Shown here: positions 1-8,872 of the stretch, piece by piece
Numbering within the stretch: position 1 is the first letter of the stretch
Layout of the letters: each line of letters starts with the position of its first letter
NCBI GenBank assembly: GCA_963801195.1
Contig: CAWDDX010000007.1
Coordinates: 1-64,000 of the forward strand
Length of the DNA: 64,000 bases
DNA from: SZUA-36 sp963801195
GTDB lineage: Bacteria > Pseudomonadota > Gammaproteobacteria > Xanthomonadales > SZUA-36
Reading direction: 5' to 3'
Position numbers and translations under genes: made by a program
Notes under the pieces: generated by a model
Told to the model about the DNA's origin: nothing
Seen by the model: the letters and a program-made list of their open reading frames with translations, nothing else
Database searches by the model: none

Positions 1-1512
1 GGCATTGCAGTCTGCGCAACCCACGGGTTTGTATATTTTAAGGTTGTCGATTTCGTCTTCCTTGAAACCCGCCTGCAATAAAGCCTCCTTGGGCATATCA
101 TCCGGTTGCTTGCATTTGTGCAATGTCCGCAGCAGGCGCTGGGCAATAACAAGGTTAACCGCCGAGGTGATATTGTAGGTCGGTACACCCATATTCATCA
201 GTCGGGTAATGGATTGCGGTGCATCATTGGTATGCAGGGTTGAGAATACCAGGTGACCGGTTTGCGCCGCTTTGATGGCGATTTCAGCGGTCTCAAGGTC
301 TCGAATTTCGCCAACCATGATGACGTCCGGATCCTGGCGCAGAAAAGAGCGCAGGGCGCGGGCAAATGTCATGCCCTGTTTGACGTTTTGTTGAACCTGG
401 TTGATACCGTTGACCCGGATTTCGACCGGGTCTTCCACGGTTGAAATATTTCGACCCTCATCATTCAGGATATTCAGGGCGGTATAAAGGGTTACGGTTT
501 TACCGCTACCGGTTGGTCCGGTGACCAGGATCATGCCGTAGGGTTTTGTGACCGAACTGTGAAAAAGCTCCTGTTGTGCCTTGTCGAAGCCAAGACGTTC
601 GATACCTAGTTGTGCGCTGGAGGAGTCGAGTATACGCAGTACGACTTTTTCGCCGAACATGATCGGGCAAGTGGAAACACGAAAATCGATTGATTTCTTG
701 CGTGACAGGTTAAGTTTGATACGGCCATCCTGGGGAATCCGCTTTTCGGCGATATCCAGACCCGCCATGACCTTGAGTCTTGAAGACAGGCGCCTGGACA
801 TCTGAATCGGCGGGCTTGCAGCCTGGACTAATATGCCGTCCAGACGATAGCGGATACGGTAGTTTGTTTCATAGGGCTCAAAATGAATATCGGAAGCACC
901 TTTCCTGATGCCATCAAGCAAAACCTTGTTAATAAACCGGACAACCGGGGTCTCATCCACCGCCGGGTCGGATACATCTTCATCCAGATTGATCTCGCAT
1001 CAAGTGAATAACCCAGGTCTTCAAGACCTTCATCTTCAAAATCATCAAAAACCGGATTGGCGGAATCCTGTGCCTTGTTGATCGCAGTGTCTAAGAAGGT
1101 TGGGTGCAACCAGAATCGGTTCAACCCGGAAACCGGAACTGAATGATATTGCGTCGATGACTTCCTGATCGGTCGGATCAGATACGGCGAGGAAAAGGGA
1201 GTTTCCACGCAGATAAAGCGGAAATGCCTGATGTTTTTCAATCAGTCTCTCATCAACCAGGCTGACGGGCGCGATGCTTAAATCCACGGCCCTGATGTCA
1301 ATAATTGGAACGCCATATTCAACCGAAGCCGCATTGATCAGGACTTCCGGATCCAGGGCATTATTCTTGATCATCCAGGCAAGAACGGTGAGCCCTTTTT
1401 TTCCTGCATTAACACAGGCATCGAGGGCGGTCTTTTCATCCATCAGACCCTCAGCAACCAGTCGACGGGCAAAGCCGTGCAATTGACTGGCTGGTTTTAG
1501 TTCTGTGTTCAT
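1..1512 (-). CDS. pilB: PilB type IV pilus extension ATPase, 3' end outside window, two compensating frameshifts
   Basis: PilB is the cytoplasmic hexameric GspE-type ATPase that powers pilin polymerisation. The N-terminal MshEN/GspE domain reads from the ATG at 1512. The nucleotide-binding half reads to the left window edge, with Walker A (GPTGSGKT) near 515, the Asp box, Walker B (VGEIRD) and His box (STLHTND), and the start of the CxxC metal site at the very edge. The frame is lost near 1086 (apparent extra base) and recovered near 996 (apparent missing base). About 30 codons between these points lie in another frame, and the original frame meets a stop at 1045. The two shifts cancel, so both ends share a frame, which points to sequencing or assembly error more than to decay. 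The gene lies downstream of the pilins, as in Pseudomonas. Confidence 0.9.
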
Positions 1513-1590
1513 ATGCAGGTCACTCCCTGTTCCCTCATCCCATTATACTTAAATGTAACTGGTTATGCTGTAAATTACCGCGTTTTAACG

Positions 1591-1624
1591 AAAAAAGCCA
1601 CCACGGCAAGGTGGTGGCTTTTAT
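1591..1624 (-). terminator. Rho-independent terminator after the distal pilin gene
   Basis: A stem AAAAGCCACCAC / GTGGTGGCTTTT with a 6-nt loop is followed on the minus strand by a T-run. It lies just 3' of the pilin stop at 1647 and before pilB. It probably limits read-through from the abundant pilin transcript into pilB. Confidence 0.8.
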
Positions 1625-1646
1625 ACTGAATATGTCATATAATGAT

Positions 1647-2118
1647 TCAAGTTCCCCGGCAGGTTGAAGGCAAATATTTGAGTGCTGTCGCAGATGTTGC
1701 GCCTTTTGAGCAGTTCCAGTCAATTATATTGGACGTATGTTTCGGTGGGCGTCAAAACAGGCATAAGTGCGTCTGCTGCCAAAGTTGGATCAATTGCGGC
1801 CTCGTTGACATCAATGGTAAATGCCCCGGTCGATGGTTGGTAGTTTGTAAATGCAGTGCAGTAGTGACTGATGCCAGCGGCGTTAAGACCGGCTTCTACC
1901 AAGGCTTGGTGGCCATGGGCCCAGCTTTGGCGGTATTCGGAAATTCCGACCTTGGCAACTGCTGCGCCATTGATACATTCGGCCACTTTGGCGCGAATGC
2001 TGTAGTCTGAATAAGCAGGTATTGCCATTGCCACCAAGATGGCCAGGATGGCAATGGTGATCATGAGCTCAATTAAGGTAAATCCCCTTGAAGACATTTT
2101 TGATTTACACGGCTTCAT
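1647..2118 (-). CDS. pilA: Type IV major pilin (PilA), frameshifted near its C-terminus
   Basis: This is a type IVa pilin subunit, assembled from the inner membrane into the pilus fibre. It has a short basic class III leader ending in SSRG, then the prepilin peptidase site and N-methylated helix (FTLIELM, with Glu at mature position 5). A GGAGG sits about 11 nt before the ATG at 2118; a GTG at 2139 is also open but lies upstream of that site. The open frame stops at 1720 after TYVQYN. Shifting the frame by one base near 1718-1724 restores a typical pilin ending (WNCSKG, LKYLPSTCRGT, stop at 1647) with the disulfide-loop cysteines. The shift is therefore probably a single-base indel, real or artefactual. 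It is a tandem paralogue of the pilin at 2376-2865. Confidence 0.85.
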
Positions 2119-2314
2119 AACGGTGCATACCTCCCCCACCTATTTCCGGACTCATCTAGTCAATTAAGAGTTTGAGTACCGGAGACACTAGAGATTGCCT
2201 GGCAATCTACTTCCTTGTCCAGGGCGGGTGATAACTTCCCCTATGTATAAGTATAGATGAAATATTCAGGTTTGCCAACTTAAATAATAGTCATATAACT
2301 TATTGAAATAAAAA

Positions 2315-2340
2315 AGAAACCCCCGCAAGCGGGGGTTTCT
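2315..2340 (-). terminator. Rho-independent terminator after the proximal pilin gene
   Basis: A strong GC-rich stem (AGAAACCCCCGC / GCGGGGGTTTCT) with a 2-nt tip is followed on the minus strand by six or more T residues. It lies about 35 nt 3' of the restored pilin stop at 2376, and so separates the two pilin genes transcriptionally. Confidence 0.85.
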
Positions 2341-2375
2341 GCATACAACCATTATAGATTGGTCTAACTATTGAC

Positions 2376-2865
2376 TTAAGCAGCTCGAATGTTATGAGTT
2401 GCCTCACGACAGGTAGATGGCAGATATTTGAGGTTGCCGCAGTCGGTTGTACCTCTGCTGGCAAAACCAATCAACACCGCCACCGCCGTTTGATACAGGA
2501 TACATTTGTGGTTGAGATTGTGCACTGATGCGTCGCTCCAACTGCAGTTTCATCAACTATAATCTGCAAATGCACCGTCATTGCATCGGTATATGTCCAG
2601 CCATCACAATATTGGCTGACGCCGGCTGGGGCAGTGTTCCTGCTGCATTTTCATCAGCTGGGAAAGTACCGACAGTTTCACAGTATTCAGAAATCTGCAG
2701 TTTGGCAACAGCGGCGCCGTTAACACATTCAGCGACTTTGGCGCGAATGGTATAATCTTTGTAAGCCGGTACGGCCAGTGCGACCAGGATGGCCACGATG
2801 GCGATAACGATCATGAGTTCGATCAATGTAAAACCTTGTTGCATATTACGTTTTGCACTCTTCAC
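2376..2865 (-). pseudogene. pilA: Second type IV pilin gene, with several frameshifts
   Basis: A GTG start at 2865 follows a GGAGGG ribosome site with a 7-nt gap. The leader ends in MQQG and the mature helix begins FTLIELMIVIAI, so this is a type IVa pilin. The first 80 or so codons are clean, then the frame stops at 2578. Pilin-like sequence continues in other frames: SQYCDGWTYTD, DGAFADYS, VDETAVGAT, and finally TDCGNLKYLPSTCRE, ending at 2376. At least three indels are needed to join these, one of them at a CCCC run near 2630. The gene is nearest to the sigma-54 promoter, so it would be the PilR-dependent pilin if functional. It may be a true pseudogene, or a hypervariable pilin badly resolved in assembly. 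Confidence 0.75.
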
Positions 2866-2994
2866 AATATAACCCTCCAATGGTGGTTTGACGGACTGTT
2901 AAATAAACTGACCCTTTCATTTCTTGACAGTCATTTTCACAGACTGCAGTTAAATCCCTTTAAATAAAATTCCTACGGGACGCTGGTTATTTAA

Positions 2995-3010
2995 TGCAAA
3001 CTACATGCCA
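2995..3010 (-). promoter_or_regulatory. Sigma-54 (-24/-12) promoter for the pilin gene
   Basis: On the minus strand the site reads TGGCATGTAGTTTGCA, matching the consensus TGGCACG-N4-TTGCW at all but one specified position, with exactly 10 nt between the GG and GC doublets. It lies in the gap upstream of the pilin starting at 2865, giving a leader of about 115-120 nt. It fits activation by PilR, encoded just upstream at 4584-5960. Confidence 0.8.
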
Positions 3011-3125
3011 ATAAATTGTTTTGTTATAAAACAGCGACATAGATCGACCTGTCAGAATTAACAGGTTAGTGAAATTACCAGTAAGCGTCATAAAGTGACA
3101 AAAAGTGTCACGGTCAATTCCGTTT

Positions 3126-4591
3126 TCATTCAAAGTAAGGGCCTCGTTTCTCACCACAAGCCTTGCCGTCCTGCCAGAAACGTGGGTGCCGTTGGGTGAT
3201 AAGGGTCAGCAATGACTTTTGTGTTCCGGAATTTGGACTAATTCCCGCGATGCAAATACGAGTGTTATCGAGGCCAGCAGCATGGCTGCAATAATCAGGG
3301 CACTTGCCGTGATTGATGTTTGTCGATTGTGATTGCGTCTTTCCGACAAGACTTAAAGCCCAGCCTGCTATCAAGATCATGGCCACCTGGCTGGCGGGCA
3401 TGACCATTACACCACTTAAGACAAGCATGAATAATACCGGCGATCAGGCAGGTGGCCACCATTGCCTTCAATGGCGGATCGGTCAGGCTTGCGCCATTCT
3501 GCCATTTAATATTTTTTAGAAAACCAAGACCAATCGGTAATAGCGAGTAACAGAAACAAGGCAAATGCAATCATTCCCCACTCACCGAGGATTTGCAGTG
3601 GAAAATTGTGTGGGTGAGCGGGAAGTATAATTTCACTGTCGCAGGCATAACGTGTCGGACCGGATCCCAGCAACGGGTGCTTGACGGCGTCTTGCAGGGA
3701 CAAACGCCAAAATGTGCTACGGCCCGAGGTGTGCGCCATGGGTCTGCCAACGGAGTAGGCGTAAAACTCCCCCGACTTGGATTGTGGAATCAAGACCCCG
3801 TTAAGAAAAAGTATCCCGCCATAGATCGCAATACCAACAATCAAACCGCCCAATTGAAATTTCAGCCAGGATTTGCGCTGTGCGGGTAACCAAAATGCAA
3901 TAAACACCATGGCGATGAATAGACTGACGACAGTGCCCCGTGCCGCCAATGCAATGACCAGAAACCATTGCAGGCCGATTAAAACCACGCAGCCGATTTT
4001 TATCCATCGTTTGCCGGGAAATAACAGGGGCAATGCAGCCAGTATGGGTATGGACCAGGTTTGTAGCTGGTTATAAAAGCGCGGGTGTGCAAAATGGATC
4101 AACGCCTGGTCGTAACTGAATTCCGATCCGAAAACCCAGCCGGCGACAAAGCCCATCAACTCCTGTACCACCACGGCGAAACCCATCGCCGCCAGCAGCA
4201 CAACCGCCCACTTGTCAAAGCGCTCACCCGATAGCTCACGACTGGCGGCCGTGACCGCGATCAACACCATCATCACGAACATCATGGAGACATCGACCAG
4301 GGCATAAGCAGGGTGCTCGAGCCTGAGGGATGAAACGATGCCGATTAAAAAGAATAGCGCCAGGAGGTAGCGGTTCAATTTTGAAAGCCGGTTCAACTGC
4401 GCAACCGTTGCGGTCCGCAGCGGGGCCCAGGCCACCGCAAAAATCATGATGGCTGTAAACAGAACCAGTTGCAGTACACGCTTGGCGTCAAATACGCCCA
4501 GAAAATCCAGCGGGAAGAACGCGGAGGTAATAAATAGATACGCCCCCAAAGAAATAACGACGGCCAATGCCGGCTTGGAGGGGCTAGTCAA
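3126..4591 (-). CDS. O-antigen ligase / PglL-PilO-type oligosaccharyltransferase, 3' part frameshifted
   Basis: This is a polytopic inner-membrane protein of the Wzy_C / PglL family, which transfers lipid-linked glycans to proteins such as pilin, or to lipid A. The first 361 codons are open and contain about ten membrane segments, the RGT motif near 3950 and the large periplasmic loop with HTSGRS, LLGSGP and HPHN, typical of ligases. The frame is lost near 3520. Membrane segments and the family-typical ending (PRFWQDGK) continue in other frames to a stop at 3126, needing at least three further indels. The start overlaps the end of pilR by 8 bp. The position between pilR and pilin suggests pilin glycosylation, but a lipopolysaccharide role cannot be excluded. 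Confidence 0.75.
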
Positions 4592-5960
4592 TGTCGTATT
4601 TTTTCAGCTTGTAACGAAATGACCGGAAACTGATCCCCAGCAAATCGGCTGCGCGGGTCTTGTTGTAACGTGTTTTTATCAAAGCATCTTCAAGCATCTT
4701 CTTTTCGATATCCTCGATATAGGTATCGAGGGTTTGATCGTCATCCTTGTCAGACAAAGACTGGTCGTGTTCCTTGATGGCTACCTGTTCCAGCATCAGG
4801 TCGTCGACCTTGATTGAATTGCCCTCACACATCGTAATGGCGCGTTGCAGTATATTGATCAGTTCCCTGACGTTGCCGGTGTAGCGATGGTTCTTCAGTG
4901 CTTCCATGGCTTCGGGCGACATAACCGGGACTTTTGTTTCGTCCCATTGCTCGGTTATTTCTTTTAAGAACCTGTGTGCCAGTTCCTCAATGTCATTCCT
5001 TCGTTCGGTGAGGCCGGGCATGTGGAGTTCGATCACGTTGAGGCGAAAAAACAGGTCACTGCGGAACTTGCCCTCGTCAACCAGGGGTCGCAATGTCTGG
5101 TGCGAGGCGCTGAGAATGCGCACATCGATCGGTACTTCCTTACGCGCACCGACCGGCAGCACGGCTTTTTCCTGGATCGCCCTCAACAGCTTGACCTGCA
5201 TGCTCAACGGCAAATCAGCCACCTCGTCCAAAAACAGCGTGCCGCCGTCAGCGGCCTGGAATAGACCCTCCTTGTCCGTCCCCGCGCCTGTAAAGCTGCC
5301 TTTCAAGTGGCCGAAAAATTCACTCTCCATCAATTCAGTTGGAATGGCGCCACAGTTGACCGGTACAAATGCCTCGTCAGCCCGTGGGCCCAGATCGTGG
5401 ATCAGGCGCGCGGCCAGTTCCTTGCCGGAACCGGAGTCGCCCGAGATCATGACGGGCGCCTGGCTGCGCGCCAGCTTCCTGATCATGTCCTTGGTTTTTT
5501 GAATGGCTGCAGAACTACCGGTGAGTTTGTCCATCTTGTCATCGGCAAAAGGACTGTCATCTTTTGCGTCTGAACGACCCGTATCGGATTCTTCGCTTCT
5601 TAATTTAAGGGCGGTATTGACCAGCTTGCGCAGGATGGACAGGTCGACCGGTTTGGATACAAAGTCGAATGCGCCGATCTTCAGGGCGGTAACGGCATCT
5701 TCAACCCTGCCATGTGCGGTGATGACCGCTGCAGGTAATTGCGGGTGATCCCTGGCAATTTCGCGGACCAGGTCCAGGCCGTTGCCGTCGGGCAGACGCA
5801 TATCGGTCAGGCAAAAGCTGAAGCTTCCGGATGACAGTGCGCGCCTGGCCGTGGTCAGGTCTTCTGCAGTGGTCACTTGCAGCCCCATTCTGCTTAGCGT
5901 GAGGTCAAGTAGTTCCCTGATATCCGGTTCATCATCAACGACTAATACATGGTGTTGCAT
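4584..5960 (-). CDS. pilR: PilR, sigma-54-dependent response regulator
   Basis: PilR is the NtrC-family activator of pilin transcription. Residues 1-115 form a receiver domain with Asp53 in LTDMRLPDG as phosphoacceptor. Residues 148-385 form the AAA+ sigma-54 interaction domain, with Walker A (GDSGSGKE, 174-181), the sigma-54 contact loop GSFTGA (221-226) and Walker B (TLFLDE, 241-246). The C-terminus is a Fis-type helix-turn-helix (RAADLLGISFRS). Length (458 aa) is normal for PilR. The gene lies downstream of pilS and upstream of the ligase and pilins, and a matching sigma-54 promoter stands before the pilin gene. Confidence 0.95.
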   Translation of the reverse strand: MQHHVLVVDDEPDIRELLDLTLSRMGLQVTTAEDLTTARRALSSGSFSFCLTDMRLPDGNGLDLVREIARDHPQLPAAVITAHGRVEDAVTALKIGAFDFVSKPVDLSILRKLVNTALKLRSEESDTGRSDAKDDSPFADDKMDKLTGSSAAIQKTKDMIRKLARSQAPVMISGDSGSGKELAARLIHDLGPRADEAFVPVNCGAIPTELMESEFFGHLKGSFTGAGTDKEGLFQAADGGTLFLDEVADLPLSMQVKLLRAIQEKAVLPVGARKEVPIDVRILSASHQTLRPLVDEGKFRSDLFFRLNVIELHMPGLTERRNDIEELAHRFLKEITEQWDETKVPVMSPEAMEALKNHRYTGNVRELINILQRAITMCEGNSIKVDDLMLEQVAIKEHDQSLSDKDDDQTLDTYIEDIEKKMLEDALIKTRYNKTRAADLLGISFRSFRYKLKKYDID

Positions 5961-6025
5961 GGCGTTTGCTTGTTTCCCGTATGGATTTTCTGAATGAGTT
6001 TCCTAAGCCCGAAATGTCTTTATGC

Positions 6026-7675
6026 TTATTGTATCGTTTCCTTGGCTTTAACGCCCTGTGCTAAGGCTAGACGTATATGAAAGCGAGAGCAACTGCCCAG
6101 TATTGAATCTACGGTAAGTTCCGCCTGGTTAACCTCGCAAAGTTGCCTGGCTATATACAAACCCAAACCGGATCCTTGCTTGTGCGTGGTAAAAAACGGC
6201 TCAAATATACGTTCCATATTACCCTCTGGAATTCCCGGGCCATTGTCTTCGACGGTAATCACGCAATAGCCTGTTTTTGGCAGGCGTGACATTGAAAGCA
6301 CCACCTGCGGTATGGCGGCATCGAGATGCGCATGCCGTAGCGCGTTTTCCAGTAGCTTCCACAGGGCCTGGTGTAACTGGCTCTGGTCAAACAGCACCAG
6401 TGGCTTGCCCTCGTCAGGGTTGATTTCCAGGGTCAGCCGAATACCGGTCAGCGCGCTCTTGGTTTCAACCGCCAGTTCCTCCAGGAACGGGATGAGTTCA
6501 AAGATATCCGGACGCGATTTTTCGTGTCTCGATAATTGCAGGATATTTTCGATAATACCATTCATCCTGCCTGCCTGGCCGTGAATAATATCTACCAGCC
6601 TCAAATCACCTTCCGCAATTTCTTCCGATTCATTCAAAAGCTGGGCGGCATGGTTGATGGCGGCCAGCGGATTTCGAATTTCGTGTGCAATGCTGCCGGA
6701 AAGGTTTGCCAGCATATGGGCGGACATTTCTACTGACCGTTGTGAAATCACTTCGTTATCTTCAAGAAATATCAAATTCCGGATAGAGGTTGAACCGGGA
6801 ATGGAAACAAACTTGGGCACTACCCGGGCCTGGCTGCCGCGAAGCGCCATTGGCGCAATATCGGGAGTAGGGTTGTCATGCCAGGCTGTCAGTGCCTTAT
6901 CGAGTTGCGGGGAGATGTTTTTCAGTACTTTTTGTTGGGCTTTTGGACGGCCCAACAAGAACCAGGCCGATTCATTCATAAGTTGGATCACGCCTTCGGT
7001 GTCGATCGCCAGCACACCACTGCGCATGCGGCGAATGACCAGTTCATTAATCTGCTCCAGCTTGGTCAGTTGCACGGCCTGTTTTTCGGCGACCAAACGG
7101 TAGTCTTTTAACCAGCGTGAAAGCAGGTTTACCAATATCGCGGTAATTAACGTGGTGGCGCCATAAAGGGCCGCCCGCACCAATTCGGTCGTGGTCTGGC
7201 CCCTTAGCAAAAAGCCCACCAGTGATTCACCGACAAATGCAAACACAACCAACGATGCATAAAACAGTGCAATGCGCATTGGCAGCAATATGGCTGCAGA
7301 AGCACTGCTGAAAATCAACAAAATGGCCAGGCCACCTTCCAGTCCGTCAGATAAGAACAATAAAATGGAAAGGAAAAAAATATCGATGAACAACGAAGCC
7401 AGGGCCAGAAAAAAGATTTCAGTAGTTTTGCGCCTGGTTTCCAGGATCAGGAAAACGGCCATTGCAAACCAGGAGAGCAACGCTGTCCCGGTAAAAACGT
7501 TTCTGTCCAAAACAACGGTTTCATCCAGAATAGGCGGAGTGCCGACCAGGCCTGTAAACAAGGCATACAATAAAATCAGGGTGATCAACAGCCTGAAGGC
7601 ATTCAGGTAGCCCACCACCCGGCGGGTCAGCGCCGCAGGTAAAGGATATTTACTGAAATCTGCCGTTCGGCTCAT
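6026..7675 (-). CDS. pilS: PilS, sensor histidine kinase
   Basis: PilS is the membrane kinase that phosphorylates PilR. From the ATG at 7675 (AGGA about 5 nt upstream) the protein has 549 residues; an upstream in-frame start at 7804 would add 43 residues unlike the family and is rejected. The N-terminus has about six membrane helices, followed by a PAS domain (SGVLAIDTEG), a HisKA domain with the phosphoacceptor in AHEIRNPL near residue 331, and a HATPase domain with an N-box (LLENALRHA) and G-boxes (DNGPGIP, GSGLGLY). It is separated from pilR by 65 bp and probably cotranscribed with it. Confidence 0.95.
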   Translation of the reverse strand: MSRTADFSKYPLPAALTRRVVGYLNAFRLLITLILLYALFTGLVGTPPILDETVVLDRNVFTGTALLSWFAMAVFLILETRRKTTEIFFLALASLFIDIFFLSILLFLSDGLEGGLAILLIFSSASAAILLPMRIALFYASLVVFAFVGESLVGFLLRGQTTTELVRAALYGATTLITAILVNLLSRWLKDYRLVAEKQAVQLTKLEQINELVIRRMRSGVLAIDTEGVIQLMNESAWFLLGRPKAQQKVLKNISPQLDKALTAWHDNPTPDIAPMALRGSQARVVPKFVSIPGSTSIRNLIFLEDNEVISQRSVEMSAHMLANLSGSIAHEIRNPLAAINHAAQLLNESEEIAEGDLRLVDIIHGQAGRMNGIIENILQLSRHEKSRPDIFELIPFLEELAVETKSALTGIRLTLEINPDEGKPLVLFDQSQLHQALWKLLENALRHAHLDAAIPQVVLSMSRLPKTGYCVITVEDNGPGIPEGNMERIFEPFFTTHKQGSGLGLYIARQLCEVNQAELTVDSILGSCSRFHIRLALAQGVKAKETIQ

Positions 7676-7877
7676 TTTTATCCTGCAGAAAAGAAAGGTC
7701 GGCTCTTCTGCCGTTTTCGTCGAAATCCAAATGGTGTCTGCTTGTGCGTGCAGTATATCATCCACAAATTGGTTCCTGCGCACTGCTGTCCCACTTAATA
7801 ACACTGGAAGGAGCCGGAACGGGTAGCCACTACCAGGACACGCCGTCAGAGGACATCCAACAGCGCGCTCCGAACTA

Positions 7878-7977
7878 CACTATAAGCACCGTCATTTCAC
7901 TATAAGCACCGTCATTTCACTATAAGCACCGTCATTTCACTATAAGCACCGTCATTTCACTATAAGCACCGTCATCC
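7878..7977. repeat. Tandem 20-bp repeat, five units
   Basis: Five consecutive copies of cactataagcaccgtcattt; the last ends in cc instead of tt and runs into a REP palindrome. There are no spacers, so it is not a CRISPR array. Confidence 0.95.
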
Positions 7978-7994
7978 CGGCGAAGGTGACGAAC

Positions 7995-8102
7995 GTCATC
8001 CCGGCGCAGGCCGGGACCTCCCAACGTTTTCGTAATCTTTAAAGAAGCCCTGATTTAGCGCTCTGCCAGTCTTTTGGAGGTCCCGGCTTACGCCGGGATG
8101 AC
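7995..8102. repeat. MITE/BIME-like element, copy 1
   Basis: A 108-bp unit beginning GTCATCCCGGCG and ending with its complement CGCCGGGATGAC. Each roughly 27-bp end is itself palindromic. The central 55 bp carry the conserved string gcgctctgccagtc. Confidence 0.9.
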
Positions 8103-8260
8103 GGTGCTTGTTGTTGCGGAGGTGCTGGGTTTGGGAGGCACGGCGCAGGCCGGGACCTCCTCGCAATAAAGCGGTGCTCAACCCCCCACCAGCTCACCCC
8201 AAACGGCCCTTTTTGGCACCGTCATCCCAACGCAGGCCTCCATAAGTGCGCTCCGAACTA

Positions 8261-8380
8261 CACCATAAGCACCGTCATTTCACTATAAGCACCGTCATTT
8301 CACTATAAGCACCGTCATTACACTATAAGCACCGTCATTACACTATAAGCACCGTCATTTCACTATAAGCACCGTCATCC
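8261..8380. repeat. Tandem 20-bp repeat, six units
   Basis: Six consecutive copies of the 20-mer also found at 7878-7977, with single-base variants (caccataag in the first, gtcatta in two). It is again followed directly by a copy of the paired-palindrome element, so the whole arrangement has been duplicated. Confidence 0.95.
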
Positions 8381-8397
8381 CGGCGAAGGTGACGAAC

Positions 8398-8505
8398 GTC
8401 ATCCCGGCGAAGGCCGGGACCTCCCAACGTTTTCGTAATCTTTAAAGAAGCCCTGATTTAGCGCTCTGCCAGTCTTTTGGAGGTCCCGGCTTACGCCGGG
8501 ATGAC
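8398..8505. repeat. MITE/BIME-like element, copy 2
   Basis: A 108-bp unit nearly identical to copy 1, including flanking sequence on both sides (gacgaac before, ggtgcttgttgttg after), which indicates a segmental duplication of about 400 bp. Confidence 0.9.
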
Positions 8506-8544
8506 GGTGCTTGTTGTTGGTGAGGTGCTGGGTTTGGGAGGCAC

Positions 8545-8645
8545 GGCGCAGGCCGGGACCTCCCAACGTTTTCGTAATCTTTAAAGAAGCCCTGATTTAG
8601 CGCTCTGCCAGTCTCTTAGGAGGTCCCGGCTTACGCCGGGATGAC
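8545..8645. repeat. MITE/BIME-like element, copy 3, left end degenerate
   Basis: Same core and right end as copies 1 and 2, but the outer few bases of the left palindrome are replaced (gcacggcgcaggccggg). It is followed by one more solitary palindrome near 8678-8704. Confidence 0.85.
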
Positions 8646-8872
8646 GGAGTCAGTCGTTGGTATGGTGTGTGGTGTTGGAGGTCCCGGCCTGCGCCGGGAT
8701 GACGTTTGTCACCTGCGCCGGGACGGTGCTTAGGCACATGGGGTCTGGACTAAGTGGATAAGCAATGGTTGTTGTGCCTTTGCTTTAAACTCCGTTTCAG
8801 GGGAAAATACCCACCTTGTAAAAAGACGAAAGCAAAGCGGTTTCAAATCAGTCATTTTCTGAAGGAGTTAGC

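Larger units (their letters stand above)
7805..8872. repeat. Repeat cluster 1 between pilS and sucC
   Basis: About 1.07 kb without a credible gene. It is built from REP-like palindromes with core CCCGGC-GNANGCCGGG, three copies of a roughly 107-bp paired-palindrome element (listed separately), and two arrays of a 20-bp tandem repeat. Short open frames here encode only translated repeat. The last 120 bp before sucC are unique sequence and should hold its promoter, but I see no confident hexamers. Confidence 0.85.

Noticed and set aside
7878..8380. Possible CRISPR array
   Set aside because: The 20-bp units are directly adjacent with no spacers, and no cas genes are present.
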